Source: MnTg04 sp964568075
Lineage (GTDB): Bacteria; Pseudomonadota; Gammaproteobacteria; Steroidobacterales; MnTg04
Assembly (NCBI GenBank): GCA_964568075.1
Contig: CAZMOM010000002.1
Coordinates: forward strand, 1 to 64,000
Direction: 5' to 3'
Length of the DNA stretch: 64,000 nucleotides
Shown: piece by piece, positions 8,996 to 18,800 of the stretch
How positions within the stretch are numbered: position 1 is the stretch's first letter
Layout: every line of letters begins with the position of its first letter
Notes under the pieces: generated by a model
What the model was told of the DNA's origin: nothing
What the model saw: the letters and a program-made list of their open reading frames with translations, nothing else
Databases searched by the model: none
Translations under genes and position numbers: made by a program

Positions 8996-9769
8996 ATGAG
9001 TAAAAACAATATATTACTGAGTATTTCCAGACTTAGTGTCAGCATAGGCGACAAGCCGATCCTGCGTGATCTGGATCTCGAAGTCGGTGCGGGCGAGGTC
9101 CACGCGATCATGGGGCCGAATGGCTCGGGCAAAAGCACGCTGGCGCAGGTACTGGCCGGTCGCGATGGCTACGAGATCAGCAGTGGTGAAGTTCAGTACC
9201 TGGGCGAAAACCTGCTGAAACTCAGCCCGGAAGAGAGAGCCTGGCGCGGTCTGTTTCTCGCCTTTCAGTATCCGGTCGAGATCCCAGGCGTCAACAATGC
9301 CTATCTGCTCAAAGCGGCGCTCAATGCACAACGAAAATATCGTGGTGAAGAACCGCTGGATGCTTTCGAGTTTCTGACCGTGATCAAGGAAAAAATGCAA
9401 TTAATGCAAATAGACGAATCGTTCCTGAACAGGAGCGTAAACGCCGGTTTTTCCGGAGGCGAAAAAAAGCGCAACGAGATTTTACAAATGGTGGTGCTCG
9501 AACCACGCCTGGCTGTGCTCGATGAAACGGATTCCGGGCTGGACATCGATGCACTCAAAGTTGTCGCTAACGGCGTTAACTCGTTGAGAAATGATGACCG
9601 GGCGATCGTGCTGGTCACGCATTATCAGCGGCTGCTCGATTACATCAAACCCGACAAGGTTCATGTGCTGGCCGATGGACGGATTGCGCGCAGTGGTGGT
9701 CCGGAACTCGCGCTGACCCTGGAAGAAAAAGGCTACGAGTGGCTGCGACAGGAGGTAATCGGGGCATGA
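8996..9769 (+). CDS. sufC: Fe-S cluster assembly ATPase SufC
   Basis: A 257-residue ABC-type ATPase that powers the SufBC2D scaffold. Walker A is GPNGSGKST near residue 42, the signature is FSGGEKKRNE near 155, Walker B is LAVLDETDSGLD and the switch His is in VLVTHYQR. It has no transmembrane segment, as expected. The ribosome-binding site is weak (TATTTTTATG), so translation may be coupled to sufB 14 bases upstream. It overlaps sufD as ATGA. Confidence 0.97.
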   Translation: MSKNNILLSISRLSVSIGDKPILRDLDLEVGAGEVHAIMGPNGSGKSTLAQVLAGRDGYEISSGEVQYLGENLLKLSPEERAWRGLFLAFQYPVEIPGVNNAYLLKAALNAQRKYRGEEPLDAFEFLTVIKEKMQLMQIDESFLNRSVNAGFSGGEKKRNEILQMVVLEPRLAVLDETDSGLDIDALKVVANGVNSLRNDDRAIVLVTHYQRLLDYIKPDKVHVLADGRIARSGGPELALTLEEKGYEWLRQEVIGA

Positions 9770-11076
9770 ACCCGATGATTAAAAGTCTGGAGGAAAACTT
9801 TTCCCGCCAGGGAGACGCACCGGGAGGCGAGCTCGTGCACCAGGTGCGCCAGCAGGCGATGAAAGAGTTTCTGAATGCCGGCCTGCCCGGCCCGAGAAAC
9901 GAGTATTGGAAATACACGACGCTCAGAAACATCGGCAAGCGCAGCTTTGGCCTGCCACAGGACCAGACGACCATAGCCGGCGAGATCGGGATTGCCGGTC
10001 TGAACGCAATACGCGTCGTGTTCGTCAACGGCATCTATCAGCCTGACCGGTCAGATGATGCGGGGCTGGCAAAAAACGGGATTCGCCTGTTGCCAGAGGC
10101 ACTGCAACAGGAACCCGGTCTCGCTCAGGGCCTTTTGCCGCAACCGGATCCAAACCGGCACCAGTTTGTGTCCCTGAATCGGGCCTTTATGAATCAGGGT
10201 GTCGTTCTTGAGCTGGGCAAGGACCGGCAGCCTGCGCGGCCGATTTACCTGCTGTTTCACTCATCAGGTGGCGAGCAGGCCATGGCGAGTCACCCGCGGG
10301 TTTTGATTCGCGCAGCCACCGGTAGCAAGGCATCGGTGATAGAACACTACACGTCGGAAAAAGACAACACGGGTTTATGCAACGGCCTGACGGAGATCGA
10401 TCTCGCCGCCGGCGCGCAGCTGATTCACTACCGAATTCAACAAGAGAGCCAGGCCGCTTTCCACCTGGGCTCATTATTTGTGCGCCAGGCGGCCGCTTCG
10501 CAACTGGTCAGCCACAACATCTGCCTGGGCGGGAAACTTGCCCGGACCAACATGCAGTTCGACCTGATGGGCCGGGACGCGGAACTGGTGCTGAATGGTC
10601 TTTACGTCGCCGGTGGCAAACAACACATCGACAATCACACGCTGGTCAACCATCTGCAACCCGGAGCCAGCAGTAACCAGGACTATCGGGGCATCCTCGA
10701 TCAGAACGCGCGGGCGGTCTTCTGTGGCAAGGCGGTGGTTCACGTCGACGCTCAGCAATCCGCGGTCACACAAAGCAATCGTAATCTGCTGCTCAGTGCC
10801 GGCGCCGAAATCGACACTCAACCGGTGCTGGAAATATATGCCGATGACGTGAAATGCAGTCACGGTGCGACAATTGGACAGCTGGATGCAGATGCACTTT
10901 TTTATCTGACCACGCGCGGTCTCATCGATGACCAGGCGCGTGCGCTGTTGATTTTCGCATTTGCCGAGGATGTCATTTTGAAACTCGAGGAAGAGACGCT
11001 GAGACAAATGATTACCCGGCACCTCGCCGGTCGCTTGCCGGACCTCGAAAACATCGCGGAACTGGTGACTTCATGA
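9766..11076 (+). CDS. sufD: Fe-S cluster assembly protein SufD
   Basis: A 436-residue SufB paralogue that completes the SufBC2D complex and helps iron entry. The ATG at 9766 overlaps the sufC stop (ATGA) and has AGGAGG 10 bases upstream; an upstream GTG at 9739 is less likely. Hallmarks are PGPRNEYWKYTTLRN near the N-terminus and the C-terminal block DVKCSHGATIGQLDADALFYL with the conserved His. It overlaps sufS as ATGA. Confidence 0.95.
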   Translation: MNPMIKSLEENFSRQGDAPGGELVHQVRQQAMKEFLNAGLPGPRNEYWKYTTLRNIGKRSFGLPQDQTTIAGEIGIAGLNAIRVVFVNGIYQPDRSDDAGLAKNGIRLLPEALQQEPGLAQGLLPQPDPNRHQFVSLNRAFMNQGVVLELGKDRQPARPIYLLFHSSGGEQAMASHPRVLIRAATGSKASVIEHYTSEKDNTGLCNGLTEIDLAAGAQLIHYRIQQESQAAFHLGSLFVRQAAASQLVSHNICLGGKLARTNMQFDLMGRDAELVLNGLYVAGGKQHIDNHTLVNHLQPGASSNQDYRGILDQNARAVFCGKAVVHVDAQQSAVTQSNRNLLLSAGAEIDTQPVLEIYADDVKCSHGATIGQLDADALFYLTTRGLIDDQARALLIFAFAEDVILKLEEETLRQMITRHLAGRLPDLENIAELVTS

Positions 11077-12323
11077 ACCGAGCGCTAACAACGACCAGGA
11101 CCGACAAGCTCGATATCGTTGCGATCAGGTCGGACTTTCCTGTTCTTGATCAACAGATCAATGGCCACCCCCTCGTCTACCTCGATAGCGCGGCATCGGC
11201 CCAGCGACCGGTCCAGGTCATCGACGCCATCAGTAACTATTACCGCCACGACCATGCAAACGTGCATCGCGGCATACACACACTGAGTCAGAGAGCCACG
11301 GAAGCTTACGAAAACGCCAGGGAGTCGGTACGACGGTTTATCAATGCCCACAGTACGAAAGAAATCGTGTTTACCCGCGGCACCACCGAATCGATCAACC
11401 TGGTCGCTCAGGCCTACGGCAGACCCTTGCTAAAACCGGGCGACGAGATACTGATCACCTGGATGGAGCACCATTCCAACATCGTGCCCTGGCAGATGCT
11501 GTGCGAACAGACCGGCGCCGAGCTCAAGGTCGCGCCGATTACCGATACGGGCGAACTCGATGTCGAGGGGTGGCTGGCGTTGTTGACGGAGCGCACCCGC
11601 ATTGCCGCTTTCGGTCATGTCTCCAACGCGCTGGGAACCATTAACCCGGTCCGCGAGCTCTGTGTCCAGGCCAGGCAGAGGGGCGTAACGACGGTTATTG
11701 ATGGCGCCCAGGCGCTGCCCCACCTGTCCGTCGATGTCACAGAACTGGATTGTGATTTCTATGCTTTTTCGGGGCACAAAATGTATGGCCCCACCGGCAT
11801 CGGCGTCTTGTTCGGCCGCGAAAACCTGTTGCAGGAAATGCCACCCTGGCAAGGGGGCGGCGAAATGATACTGGCCGTCAATTTCGAGCGCACCGTTTAC
11901 AATGAATTGCCACACAAGTTCGAAGCGGGAACGCCGCATATTGCGGGCGCAATTGGACTTGGCTCGGCGATCGATTATCTCGAGGCCCTCGATATGCAGC
12001 GGGTTGCCAGTCATAGCCAGTGGCTGATGCAATACACATCCTCAGCGCTTGCCGAAATTCCGGGATTGACTCTGATCGGCACCGCCAAAGAAAAAACTGC
12101 CGTCGTTTCATTCGTCGTCGAGGGCATACACCCACATGATCTGGGAACCATCGCCGATCATTATGGAGTAGCGATCAGGACCGGCCATCACTGTGCAATG
12201 CCGGTCATGGAGTATTTTGGCGTGCCGGCGACGGCCAGAGCCTCGTTCGGTATCTACAACACCGAAGCGGAGGCAGATCAGTTACTCGAAGCCGTCAGGC
12301 ATGCCCAAGAGGTATTCGGCTGA
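11073..12323 (+). CDS. sufS: Cysteine desulfurase SufS
   Basis: A 416-residue type II cysteine desulfurase (PLP, aminotransferase class V fold) that supplies sulfur to the SUF machinery. The PLP Lys is in FYAFSGHKMYGPTGIG near 234; the active-site Cys is in RTGHHCAMPVMEYF near 374, the SufS position. VYLDSAASAQRP at the N-terminus is typical. Its stop overlaps the sufU start (TGATG), so scaffold and desulfurase are translated together, fitting the SufS-SufU partnership. Confidence 0.97.
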   Translation: MNRALTTTRTDKLDIVAIRSDFPVLDQQINGHPLVYLDSAASAQRPVQVIDAISNYYRHDHANVHRGIHTLSQRATEAYENARESVRRFINAHSTKEIVFTRGTTESINLVAQAYGRPLLKPGDEILITWMEHHSNIVPWQMLCEQTGAELKVAPITDTGELDVEGWLALLTERTRIAAFGHVSNALGTINPVRELCVQARQRGVTTVIDGAQALPHLSVDVTELDCDFYAFSGHKMYGPTGIGVLFGRENLLQEMPPWQGGGEMILAVNFERTVYNELPHKFEAGTPHIAGAIGLGSAIDYLEALDMQRVASHSQWLMQYTSSALAEIPGLTLIGTAKEKTAVVSFVVEGIHPHDLGTIADHYGVAIRTGHHCAMPVMEYFGVPATARASFGIYNTEAEADQLLEAVRHAQEVFG

Positions 12324-12778
12324 TGGATCTGGCGCAGCTCTACCAGGACGTGATCGTCGATCACAATCGCAATCCACGCAATTTTCGCCGACCGGACGAA
12401 TTCGACCGCGAAGCGGAAGGCTTTAACCCGCTGTGTGGAGACAAACTGCACGTCTACGTGACCGTGTCGGAAGGAAAAATTAGCGATGTCTGTTTCGAAG
12501 GCAGCGGTTGCGCGATTTCGATTGCGTCTACCTCGATGATGACCGAAGCGTTGAAAGGACTTGACGAACATGAAGTCGAAACGCTGTTCGAAGAGATTCA
12601 CGACATGCTGACAGAGATGGATTACGAGGCGGACATCGCCCGGATCGGCAAGCTGGCAGCCCTGGCCGGAGTGCGTGAATATCCGACCCGCGTCAAATGC
12701 GCCAGCCTTTGCTGGCATACCGTGATGGCCGCGCTTCGGGGTAACCGTGACGAACTCGTTTCCGTAAAAACGGAGTAA
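12323..12778 (+). CDS. sufU: SufU-type sulfur-transfer protein
   Basis: 151 residues of the IscU/NifU N-terminal fold. Three conserved cysteines (NPLCGDKL near 39, GSGCAISIAS near 64, ASLCWHT near 132) are present. SufU proteins bind zinc and accept persulfide from SufS, replacing SufE; no sufE is present in this operon. It starts inside the sufS stop and is followed 3 bases later by sufT. Confidence 0.93.
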   Translation: MDLAQLYQDVIVDHNRNPRNFRRPDEFDREAEGFNPLCGDKLHVYVTVSEGKISDVCFEGSGCAISIASTSMMTEALKGLDEHEVETLFEEIHDMLTEMDYEADIARIGKLAALAGVREYPTRVKCASLCWHTVMAALRGNRDELVSVKTE

Positions 12779-12781
12779 GCC

Positions 12782-13333
12782 ATGTATTTTAATAACAGCG
12801 AACCCATTTCGCTTTACCGCGATTGCAAAGCCGTTTTGATACCGGATGGCGGCGAAGTCACTCTGCCTCAGGGCAGCATCGGTTATATCACGCAGTCCCT
12901 GGGCGGCAGCTTTACTGTTTATGTCGAAGGCAATCTCTTTCTGATTGCCGGTAGCGATGGCGACGCGCTTGGCAAGGAGCCCATTCCGCCCCCTACCCTG
13001 CCGGACGACGCCAATGATAAGGACGTCGAGAACCTGGTCTGGGAGCAATTGAAAACCTGTTTTGACCCCGAAATACCCATCAACGTCGTCGATCTGGGGC
13101 TGATCTATCGCTGCGATCTGGAACAAACCGAAGAAGGACAAAGAGTCGTCAAAGTGGACATGACGCTGACCGCCCCCGGCTGTGGCATGGGCCCGCTTCT
13201 GATTCACGACGTGCGCGCGAAGCTGGAGCTGATTCCGACGATTGAGCAGGCACAGGTGGAACTTGTTTTCGACCCGCCATGGAACCAAAGCATGATGTCT
13301 GAGGCCGCGCGCCTGCAGACCGGCATGATGTAG
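12782..13333 (+). CDS. sufT: Fe-S cluster assembly protein SufT (MIP18/DUF59)
   Basis: 183 residues. The N-terminal part (about 1-75) is specific to the SufT family; the C-terminal MIP18/DUF59 domain (about 78-175) contains CFDPEIPINVVDLGLIY and MTLTAPGCGMGPLL with the reactive Cys. SufT proteins help deliver or mature Fe-S clusters in organisms that rely on SUF. It lies 3 bases after sufU and 24 bases before the Rieske gene. Confidence 0.93.
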   Translation: MYFNNSEPISLYRDCKAVLIPDGGEVTLPQGSIGYITQSLGGSFTVYVEGNLFLIAGSDGDALGKEPIPPPTLPDDANDKDVENLVWEQLKTCFDPEIPINVVDLGLIYRCDLEQTEEGQRVVKVDMTLTAPGCGMGPLLIHDVRAKLELIPTIEQAQVELVFDPPWNQSMMSEAARLQTGMM

Positions 13334-13357
13334 ATCGCGGTCTCGGAGAATCTTCGT

Positions 13358-13675
13358 ATGAGCGATGCGTGGCACGATGTAATCAGGGCCGATGCGCTGG
13401 ACCAGGGCGGCTTTGAAGTGATCGATGTCGATGACACGCTGATCGCCGTGTTTAATATTGACAACGCGTTTTATGCGATCGAGGATATTTGCACGCACGA
13501 CGGCGAAGAACTGACCGGGGGTCCAATCGATAACGATCAGATTATTTGCCCGCGCCATGGCGCGAGGTTCTGCTTACGCACCGGCGAAGCGCTGACCGCG
13601 CCGGCCTATGAGCCGGTCAGGACGTTCGCAACCCGGGTCGTCGACGGATTCATCCAGGTCCGGGTACCGGGCTGA
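13358..13675 (+). CDS. Rieske [2Fe-2S] ferredoxin-type protein
   Basis: 105 residues with a complete Rieske motif: Cys45-x-His47 (CTHDGEE) and Cys64-x2-His67 (CPRHGARF). Such proteins usually carry electrons to non-haem iron oxygenases, but no oxygenase is nearby. Here it closes the SUF operon, where it may receive or test clusters, or give electrons for assembly. The motif is certain; the SUF-linked role is inferred from position. Confidence 0.92.
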   Translation: MSDAWHDVIRADALDQGGFEVIDVDDTLIAVFNIDNAFYAIEDICTHDGEELTGGPIDNDQIICPRHGARFCLRTGEALTAPAYEPVRTFATRVVDGFIQVRVPG

Positions 13676-13715
13676 ATGGGCGACGCGCTGCGCCGGTCAG
13701 GTGCGATAATCAGCC

Positions 13716-14210
13716 ATGAAAAGCCTTTTGCTGATACGGCATGCGCGGGCCGGCTGGTCTCAGAATCAAACGGATCAGGAACGTGCACTGAACGAGCGTG
13801 GGCGGCTTGAGGCGCGGCAGATGGGCCAGCGACTCAAGGACCGGAGCTTTTCGCCGCAGACGATTGTTTCCAGCCCCGCCCTGAGAGCGCGGGAAACCTC
13901 CGAACTGATCGCTTCGATGCTTGAATTCGATATCGGCAGGATTGCTCTTATTGACGATCTTTATCTCGCGGGCCCGGATACGTTGCTGACGATCATCGGC
14001 CATCACGCGGCCAGCGGAAACCTGATGCTCGTCGGCCATAACCCGGGTATGACCGAGTTGATCAACCGGCTTGCGGCTGGCCGGATCGACCGGTTGCCAA
14101 CAGCGTCCTGTGCGCTGTTCAAAATAAACGACACGAAAATTACCAACGACCGGTATTACGGTGGGCTTATCGATTTTCCGGCCAATCCCGGTGAGCCTCT
14201 CGAGGTATGA
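13716..14210 (+). CDS. sixA: Phosphohistidine phosphatase SixA
   Basis: A 164-residue histidine phosphatase superfamily protein. The catalytic LLIRHARA motif places the phosphate-accepting His at residue 9, and the second His is in LVGHNPGMTELI. E. coli SixA removes phosphate from His domains such as those of ArcB or the nitrogen PTS. It lies 40 bases after the Rieske gene and faces sdaA; a CCTGGA/TCCAGG hairpin with outer CTGACC/GGTCAG arms fills the junction (about 14235-14281) without a T-run. Confidence 0.9.
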   Translation: MKSLLLIRHARAGWSQNQTDQERALNERGRLEARQMGQRLKDRSFSPQTIVSSPALRARETSELIASMLEFDIGRIALIDDLYLAGPDTLLTIIGHHAASGNLMLVGHNPGMTELINRLAAGRIDRLPTASCALFKINDTKITNDRYYGGLIDFPANPGEPLEV

Positions 14211-14275
14211 ACGGCGCAGGTAACAAGTATCGCCCTGACCGCCATACCCGCAGCCTGGACGCCTGATCCAGGTGG

Positions 14276-15645
14276 TCAGCACTCGGGTACGTTGACCGCG
14301 AGCCCGCCTGTTGAGGTTTCCTTGTAACTGGTAGACATGTCGAGCCCGGTCTGACGCATCGTTTCGATGACCTGATCGAGGCTGACTTTATGTTTACCAT
14401 CGCCGCGCAGAGCCATCCTCGCCGCGTTGATGGCCTTGATCGAGCCCATCGCATTGCGTTCGATACAGGGGATTTGCACCAATCCGGCGATCGGATCGCA
14501 GGTCAGGCCGAGGTTGTGCTCCATGCCAATCTCGGCTGCATTTTCGATTTGTTCGTTACTCGCCCCCATCGCCGAAGCCAAGCCCGCGGCCGCCATCGAA
14601 CAGGCCACCCCGACCTCGCCCTGGCAACCCATCTCGGCGCCGGATATCGATGCGTTTTTCTTGTACAAAATGCCGATACNNNNNNNNNNGCGGTCAACAA
14701 AAAATTGACAATTCCATCGTCCGAGGCCCCCGGGATAAATTTCTGAAAGTATTTCAGCACGGCAGGAATGATACCGGCCGCGCCATTGGTCGGTGCGGTG
14801 ACTACTTTGCCACCGGCCGCATTTTCCTCGTTTACGGCCAACGCCCAGACATCGACCCAGTCCATGAAATCGCTGCCTTGCTGGCCCTCCGACTGCAATT
14901 CCTTGAACAACGCCGGCGCCCGCCGCGGCACCTGTAGAATGCCGGGAAGCGTACCCTCCCGCACCAGCCCCCGAGCGATACAAGCCTGCATGACGGACCA
15001 GATATCCAAAAGCCTGCGGCGGATTTCGTTTTCATCGGCGGCCGCAATTTCGTTAGCGAGCATCAGCTGGTGAAGACCCAGCTTGTTCTTGTTGGCAAGC
15101 TGCAACATCTGCTCGGCATTTTTAAAAACAAAGGGCTGCTTTGCCGCCTGCTCGCCACCGGTTTGCGTAGAGCCATCCTCGTCCATGACGAAACCGCCAC
15201 CGGTCGAATAGTACTCATTGACGAGAACCGGCTCGCCCTGTGTATCGAGCGCGCTGAACCGCATGCCATTGGTGTGCAGGGGCAACAATTGGTCGTGATG
15301 AAAAAGTAAGTCGAGTTCCTGATCGAAATTCGCCGCATGCTTGCCGAGGATATTCAGCTTGCCTGCCCGGGCGATCCTGTCCAGCGTCCGATCGACCTGA
15401 TCGGGATCGATGTTATGCGGTTGTTCCCCTTCCAGGCCAAGCATGATTGCCCGATCGGTGCAGTGTCCTTTTCCGGTTGCCGCGAGCGATCCATACAACT
15501 GAACGGTCACCCGATCGGTATCGGCCAACAACCGTTGCTGGTCAAGCGCCAGGGCGAATCGCCGCGCCGCGTTCATAGGTCCCATCGTATGGGAGCTGGA
15601 TGGCCCGATGCCGACCTTGAAGATGTCAAAGATACTGATACTCAT
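14276..15645 (-). pseudogene. sdaA: L-serine ammonia-lyase, broken by an assembly gap
   Basis: Converts L-serine to pyruvate and ammonia with an oxygen-sensitive [4Fe-4S] cluster. The N-terminal part (from ATG 15645, MSISIFDIFKVGIGPSSSHT) and the C-terminal part (IGILYKKNASISGAEMGCQGE to NVPEC, stop at 14276) are both intact and together reach about 455 residues, the E. coli SdaA length. A ten-N placeholder at 14680-14689 puts them in different frames. The flanking residues (FLLTA before, GIG after) suggest only a few bases are really missing, so I expect an intact gene in the organism. A structured repeat lies upstream, between it and putA. Confidence 0.92.
14680..14689. other. Ten-N assembly gap inside sdaA
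   Basis: A run of exactly ten Ns, a typical scaffolding placeholder. The reading frame changes across it; a true length of 2 modulo 3 would restore the frame. Confidence 0.95.
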
Positions 15646-15660
15646 ACGTCGTTAAATCCT

Positions 15661-15822
15661 GGGAAGCTCTGATCTATTCATGGGCGAAGTAGATTGTAAT
15701 CCAAAATATCCAGATTCAAGGCGCGAAGCGCACGTAATAGCTGGCTATTGCGAAGATTTGCGACACAGGAGCTGGATATTTTGGGCGCAAGATACAAGTT
15801 CATGAATGGATCAGAGCTTCCC
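15661..15822. repeat. 162-bp nested inverted-repeat element between putA and sdaA
   Basis: Outer arms 15661-15682 and 15801-15822 match as inverted repeats in 21 of 22 bases (GGGAAGCTCTGAT at the left end). An inner perfect 13-base pair (CCAAAATATCCAG at 15701-15713 and its complement at 15772-15784) and a central hairpin AATAGC-TG-GCTATT (15735-15748) nest inside. The right end abuts the putA stop codon directly. The layout resembles a MITE or a REP-like insertion and would form one long hairpin in RNA. No ORF is present. Confidence 0.8.
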
Positions 15823-18800
15823 TTATTCCGTTTCCAGTGACAAAAGGCTCGCGTTACCGCCCACCGCCGACGTGTTGATCGTAATCGTTTTTTCCGTGGC
15901 AAACCGGTGCAGGTAAAACGGTCCGCCGGCCTTCGGCCCGGTACCGGATAACCCGCATCCGCCGAACGGCTGCACACCGACCACCGCGCCGATCATGTTC
16001 CGGTTGACGTAAACATTACCGACGGCGGCCTTGGTGCCGATATGCCTGGCGGTGCCGTCGATTCGGCTGTGAATCCCCAGCGTCAGCCCAAAACCGGTTC
16101 GGTTGATCGCCTCGATCATCTCGTTCAGCTCGGACGATTGGTAGCGGACGATATGCAATACCGGTCCAAATACTTCTTTCTCCAGCACGTCGATGGCGGG
16201 AATCTCTACGGCCAGCGGCGCCACGTATGAGCCGGCGGACAACGCATCCGGTACGGACAGCCGGCCAATCACGGTACCCTGGACGCTCATCTTTTCGACA
16301 TGCTCAACGAGCATTTGTTGCGCGACCTCGTCGATGACCGGACCGACGTCGGTCGCCAGGTCGGCCGGGTCACCAACGACCAACTCCTGCATGTAGCCAG
16401 CCAGAAGCTCGAGCACCCTCGGCGCGATTTCCTCCTGCAGGCACAAGACCCGAAGGGCAGAGCAGCGTTGCCCCGCACTGTTAAACGACGATTGAACCAC
16501 GTCCTTGACCACCTGCTCCGGCAGTGCCGAGCTATCGACGATCATCGTGTTCTGCCCACCGGTCTCTGCGATCAGTGCGGCGAGCGGTGCATCGCGTTTT
16601 GCGAGGGTTAAATTGATCGATCGGGCCGTATCCAGGGATCCGGTAAAAGCGACGCCCGCGACGCGTGGATCGCCAACCGCCGTCGCGCCAACGACCGCGC
16701 CCGCGCCGGGCAGGAAATGTAAAACTTCCACGGGTATCCCGGCCTCGTGCAGCAATTCGACTGCGCGACATGCCACCAGTGAGGTCTGGGCCGCCGGTTT
16801 GGCGATGACGGTATTACCGGACGCCAGCGCTGCGGCGACCTGACCGGTGAAAATAGCCAGTGGGAAATTCCATGGACTGATACAAACGAACACGCCACGG
16901 CCGTGCAGCAGCAGGTGGTTACTTTCGCCGGTCGGCCCCGGCAATGGCATTGGCTCGGTAAATTCCCGCCTCGCCCCGGCGGCGTAATAGCGAAGAAAAT
17001 CGACCGCCTCGCGCAATTCTGAAATGCTGTCCGGCACACATTTGCCTGCCTCGCGTACGCACATTGCCAATAATTCGGCTTCGTGAACTTCAAACAGATC
17101 GGCAGCACGCGACAAATGATCCGCGCGCTCGCCTGCCGGTGTCCCGTCCCATGCTGATTGTGCGGCGCTGGCAATATCGATCGCGTGTACGACCTGTTCG
17201 GCGGTCGCAGATTCGACCTGGCCAATGCGCTGCTCGCGATCGGCCGGATAAAATATGTCTTTTTTGTCGCCGGCCAGCCGCTCGCCGCCGACGATCGGCC
17301 CCGCCTGCCACTCGTTTGTCGTTGCGCTGGCCATCCCAAGCGCCAATTTCTCCAGTTTGGCGTGATCAGCGAGGTTTACGCCCCGGGAGTTCTTTCTGTC
17401 CGGCCCGTAAATGTCTGCCGGTAACGGGATTCGCGGGTGAGGTATGGCATCGAGCTGTTCAACCTCGAGTACCGGGTCCGCGACAATTTCCTCGATCGGT
17501 GCCTTTTCATCCACTATCCGGTTTACGAAAGAACTGTTGGCGCCGTTTTCCAGTAATCGACGCACCAGGTATGGCAACAGGTCTTCGTGTTCACCGACCG
17601 GCGAGTAGACACGACAGGGAATACTGGGTTTTTCCTCGGCCATGACCTCTTCGTACAGTTCCTCGCCCATCCCGTGCAGCCGCTGGAACTCGAAACTGTC
17701 GTTCGCGCTAAAATCTGCCCGGCTCCCGGATTCCGGCAGATCGTTTCGCGCCATCAGCATGATGCTCGCAACCGTGTGGGCGTTATGGCTGGCAAACTGC
17801 GGGTAAAAAACATCCCTGGCCACCAGCAGGTCGCGGGCGCAGGCCAGGTACGAAACGTCGGTAATGGGTTTGCGGGTATAAACCGGATATCCCGCCAAGC
17901 CGTTTTCCTGTGCCTGTTTGATTTCCGTATCCCAGTAAGCGCCTTTGACGAGGCGCACCGGAATACGCCGACCGCATTCCCTGGCCAGACCGGTCAGCCA
18001 GCCGATCTGCGCTGGCGCACGTTTCTGATACGACTGCAGCGCGAGACCCAGGCCGTCCCAGCCATCGAGCGTTCCGGAACGATAGACGGCGGCGAACACT
18101 TCCATCGAGATTTCCAGCCGATCGGCTTCCTCGGCATCTACAGTCAGGGCAATCCGGGCCTCTTTCGCCCGCCGGGCCAGCGCCAGTAACCGGGGAGTCA
18201 GTTCGTCGAGAACTCGCTGGCGTTGCGCAAATTCGTAACGTGGAAACAACGCCGATAATTTGACAGAAATGCTGGGCGCATCATTGATGTCGGTATCCTT
18301 ATCGAGACTGTTGCCGATCTCACCGATCGCCTCACCATAGGATTCGAAAAAACGTTCGGCATCCGCCTGGGTCAGCGCCGCCTCGCCCAGCATGTCGAAT
18401 GAGTGTCTGTATTGCCGATTATCGCCCGCTACCGACCGCTTTAGCGCAGCACCGATGTCGCGACCCATCACGAACTGGTGGCCCATGATGCGCATCGCCT
18501 GACGCATGGCCGTCCGCACCACCGGCTCGCCCAGTCTTCCCGCCAGGCGGCGCAGATACCCGGACGGATTTTCCAGGGCTTCATGTTCGGGCTGAATGAT
18601 GTGGCCGGTCAGCATCAAGCCCCAGGTAGAGGCGTTGACAAACAGGGAGTCACTGGCCCCCAGGTGGCCTTTCCAGTCACCGGCAGAAATCTTGTCTGCG
18701 ATCAGGCGGTCCGCGGTATCTGCATCCGGAATTCGCAGCAAGGCCTCGGCGAGGCACATCAGGACCACGCCCTCCTGCGATGACAAGTCGTATTTTTTCA

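Noticed and set aside
12278..13558. Long open frame of 426 residues on the minus strand across sufS-sufU-sufT-Rieske
   Set aside because: It lies antisense to four well-supported genes, has no domain and arises from their codon bias.
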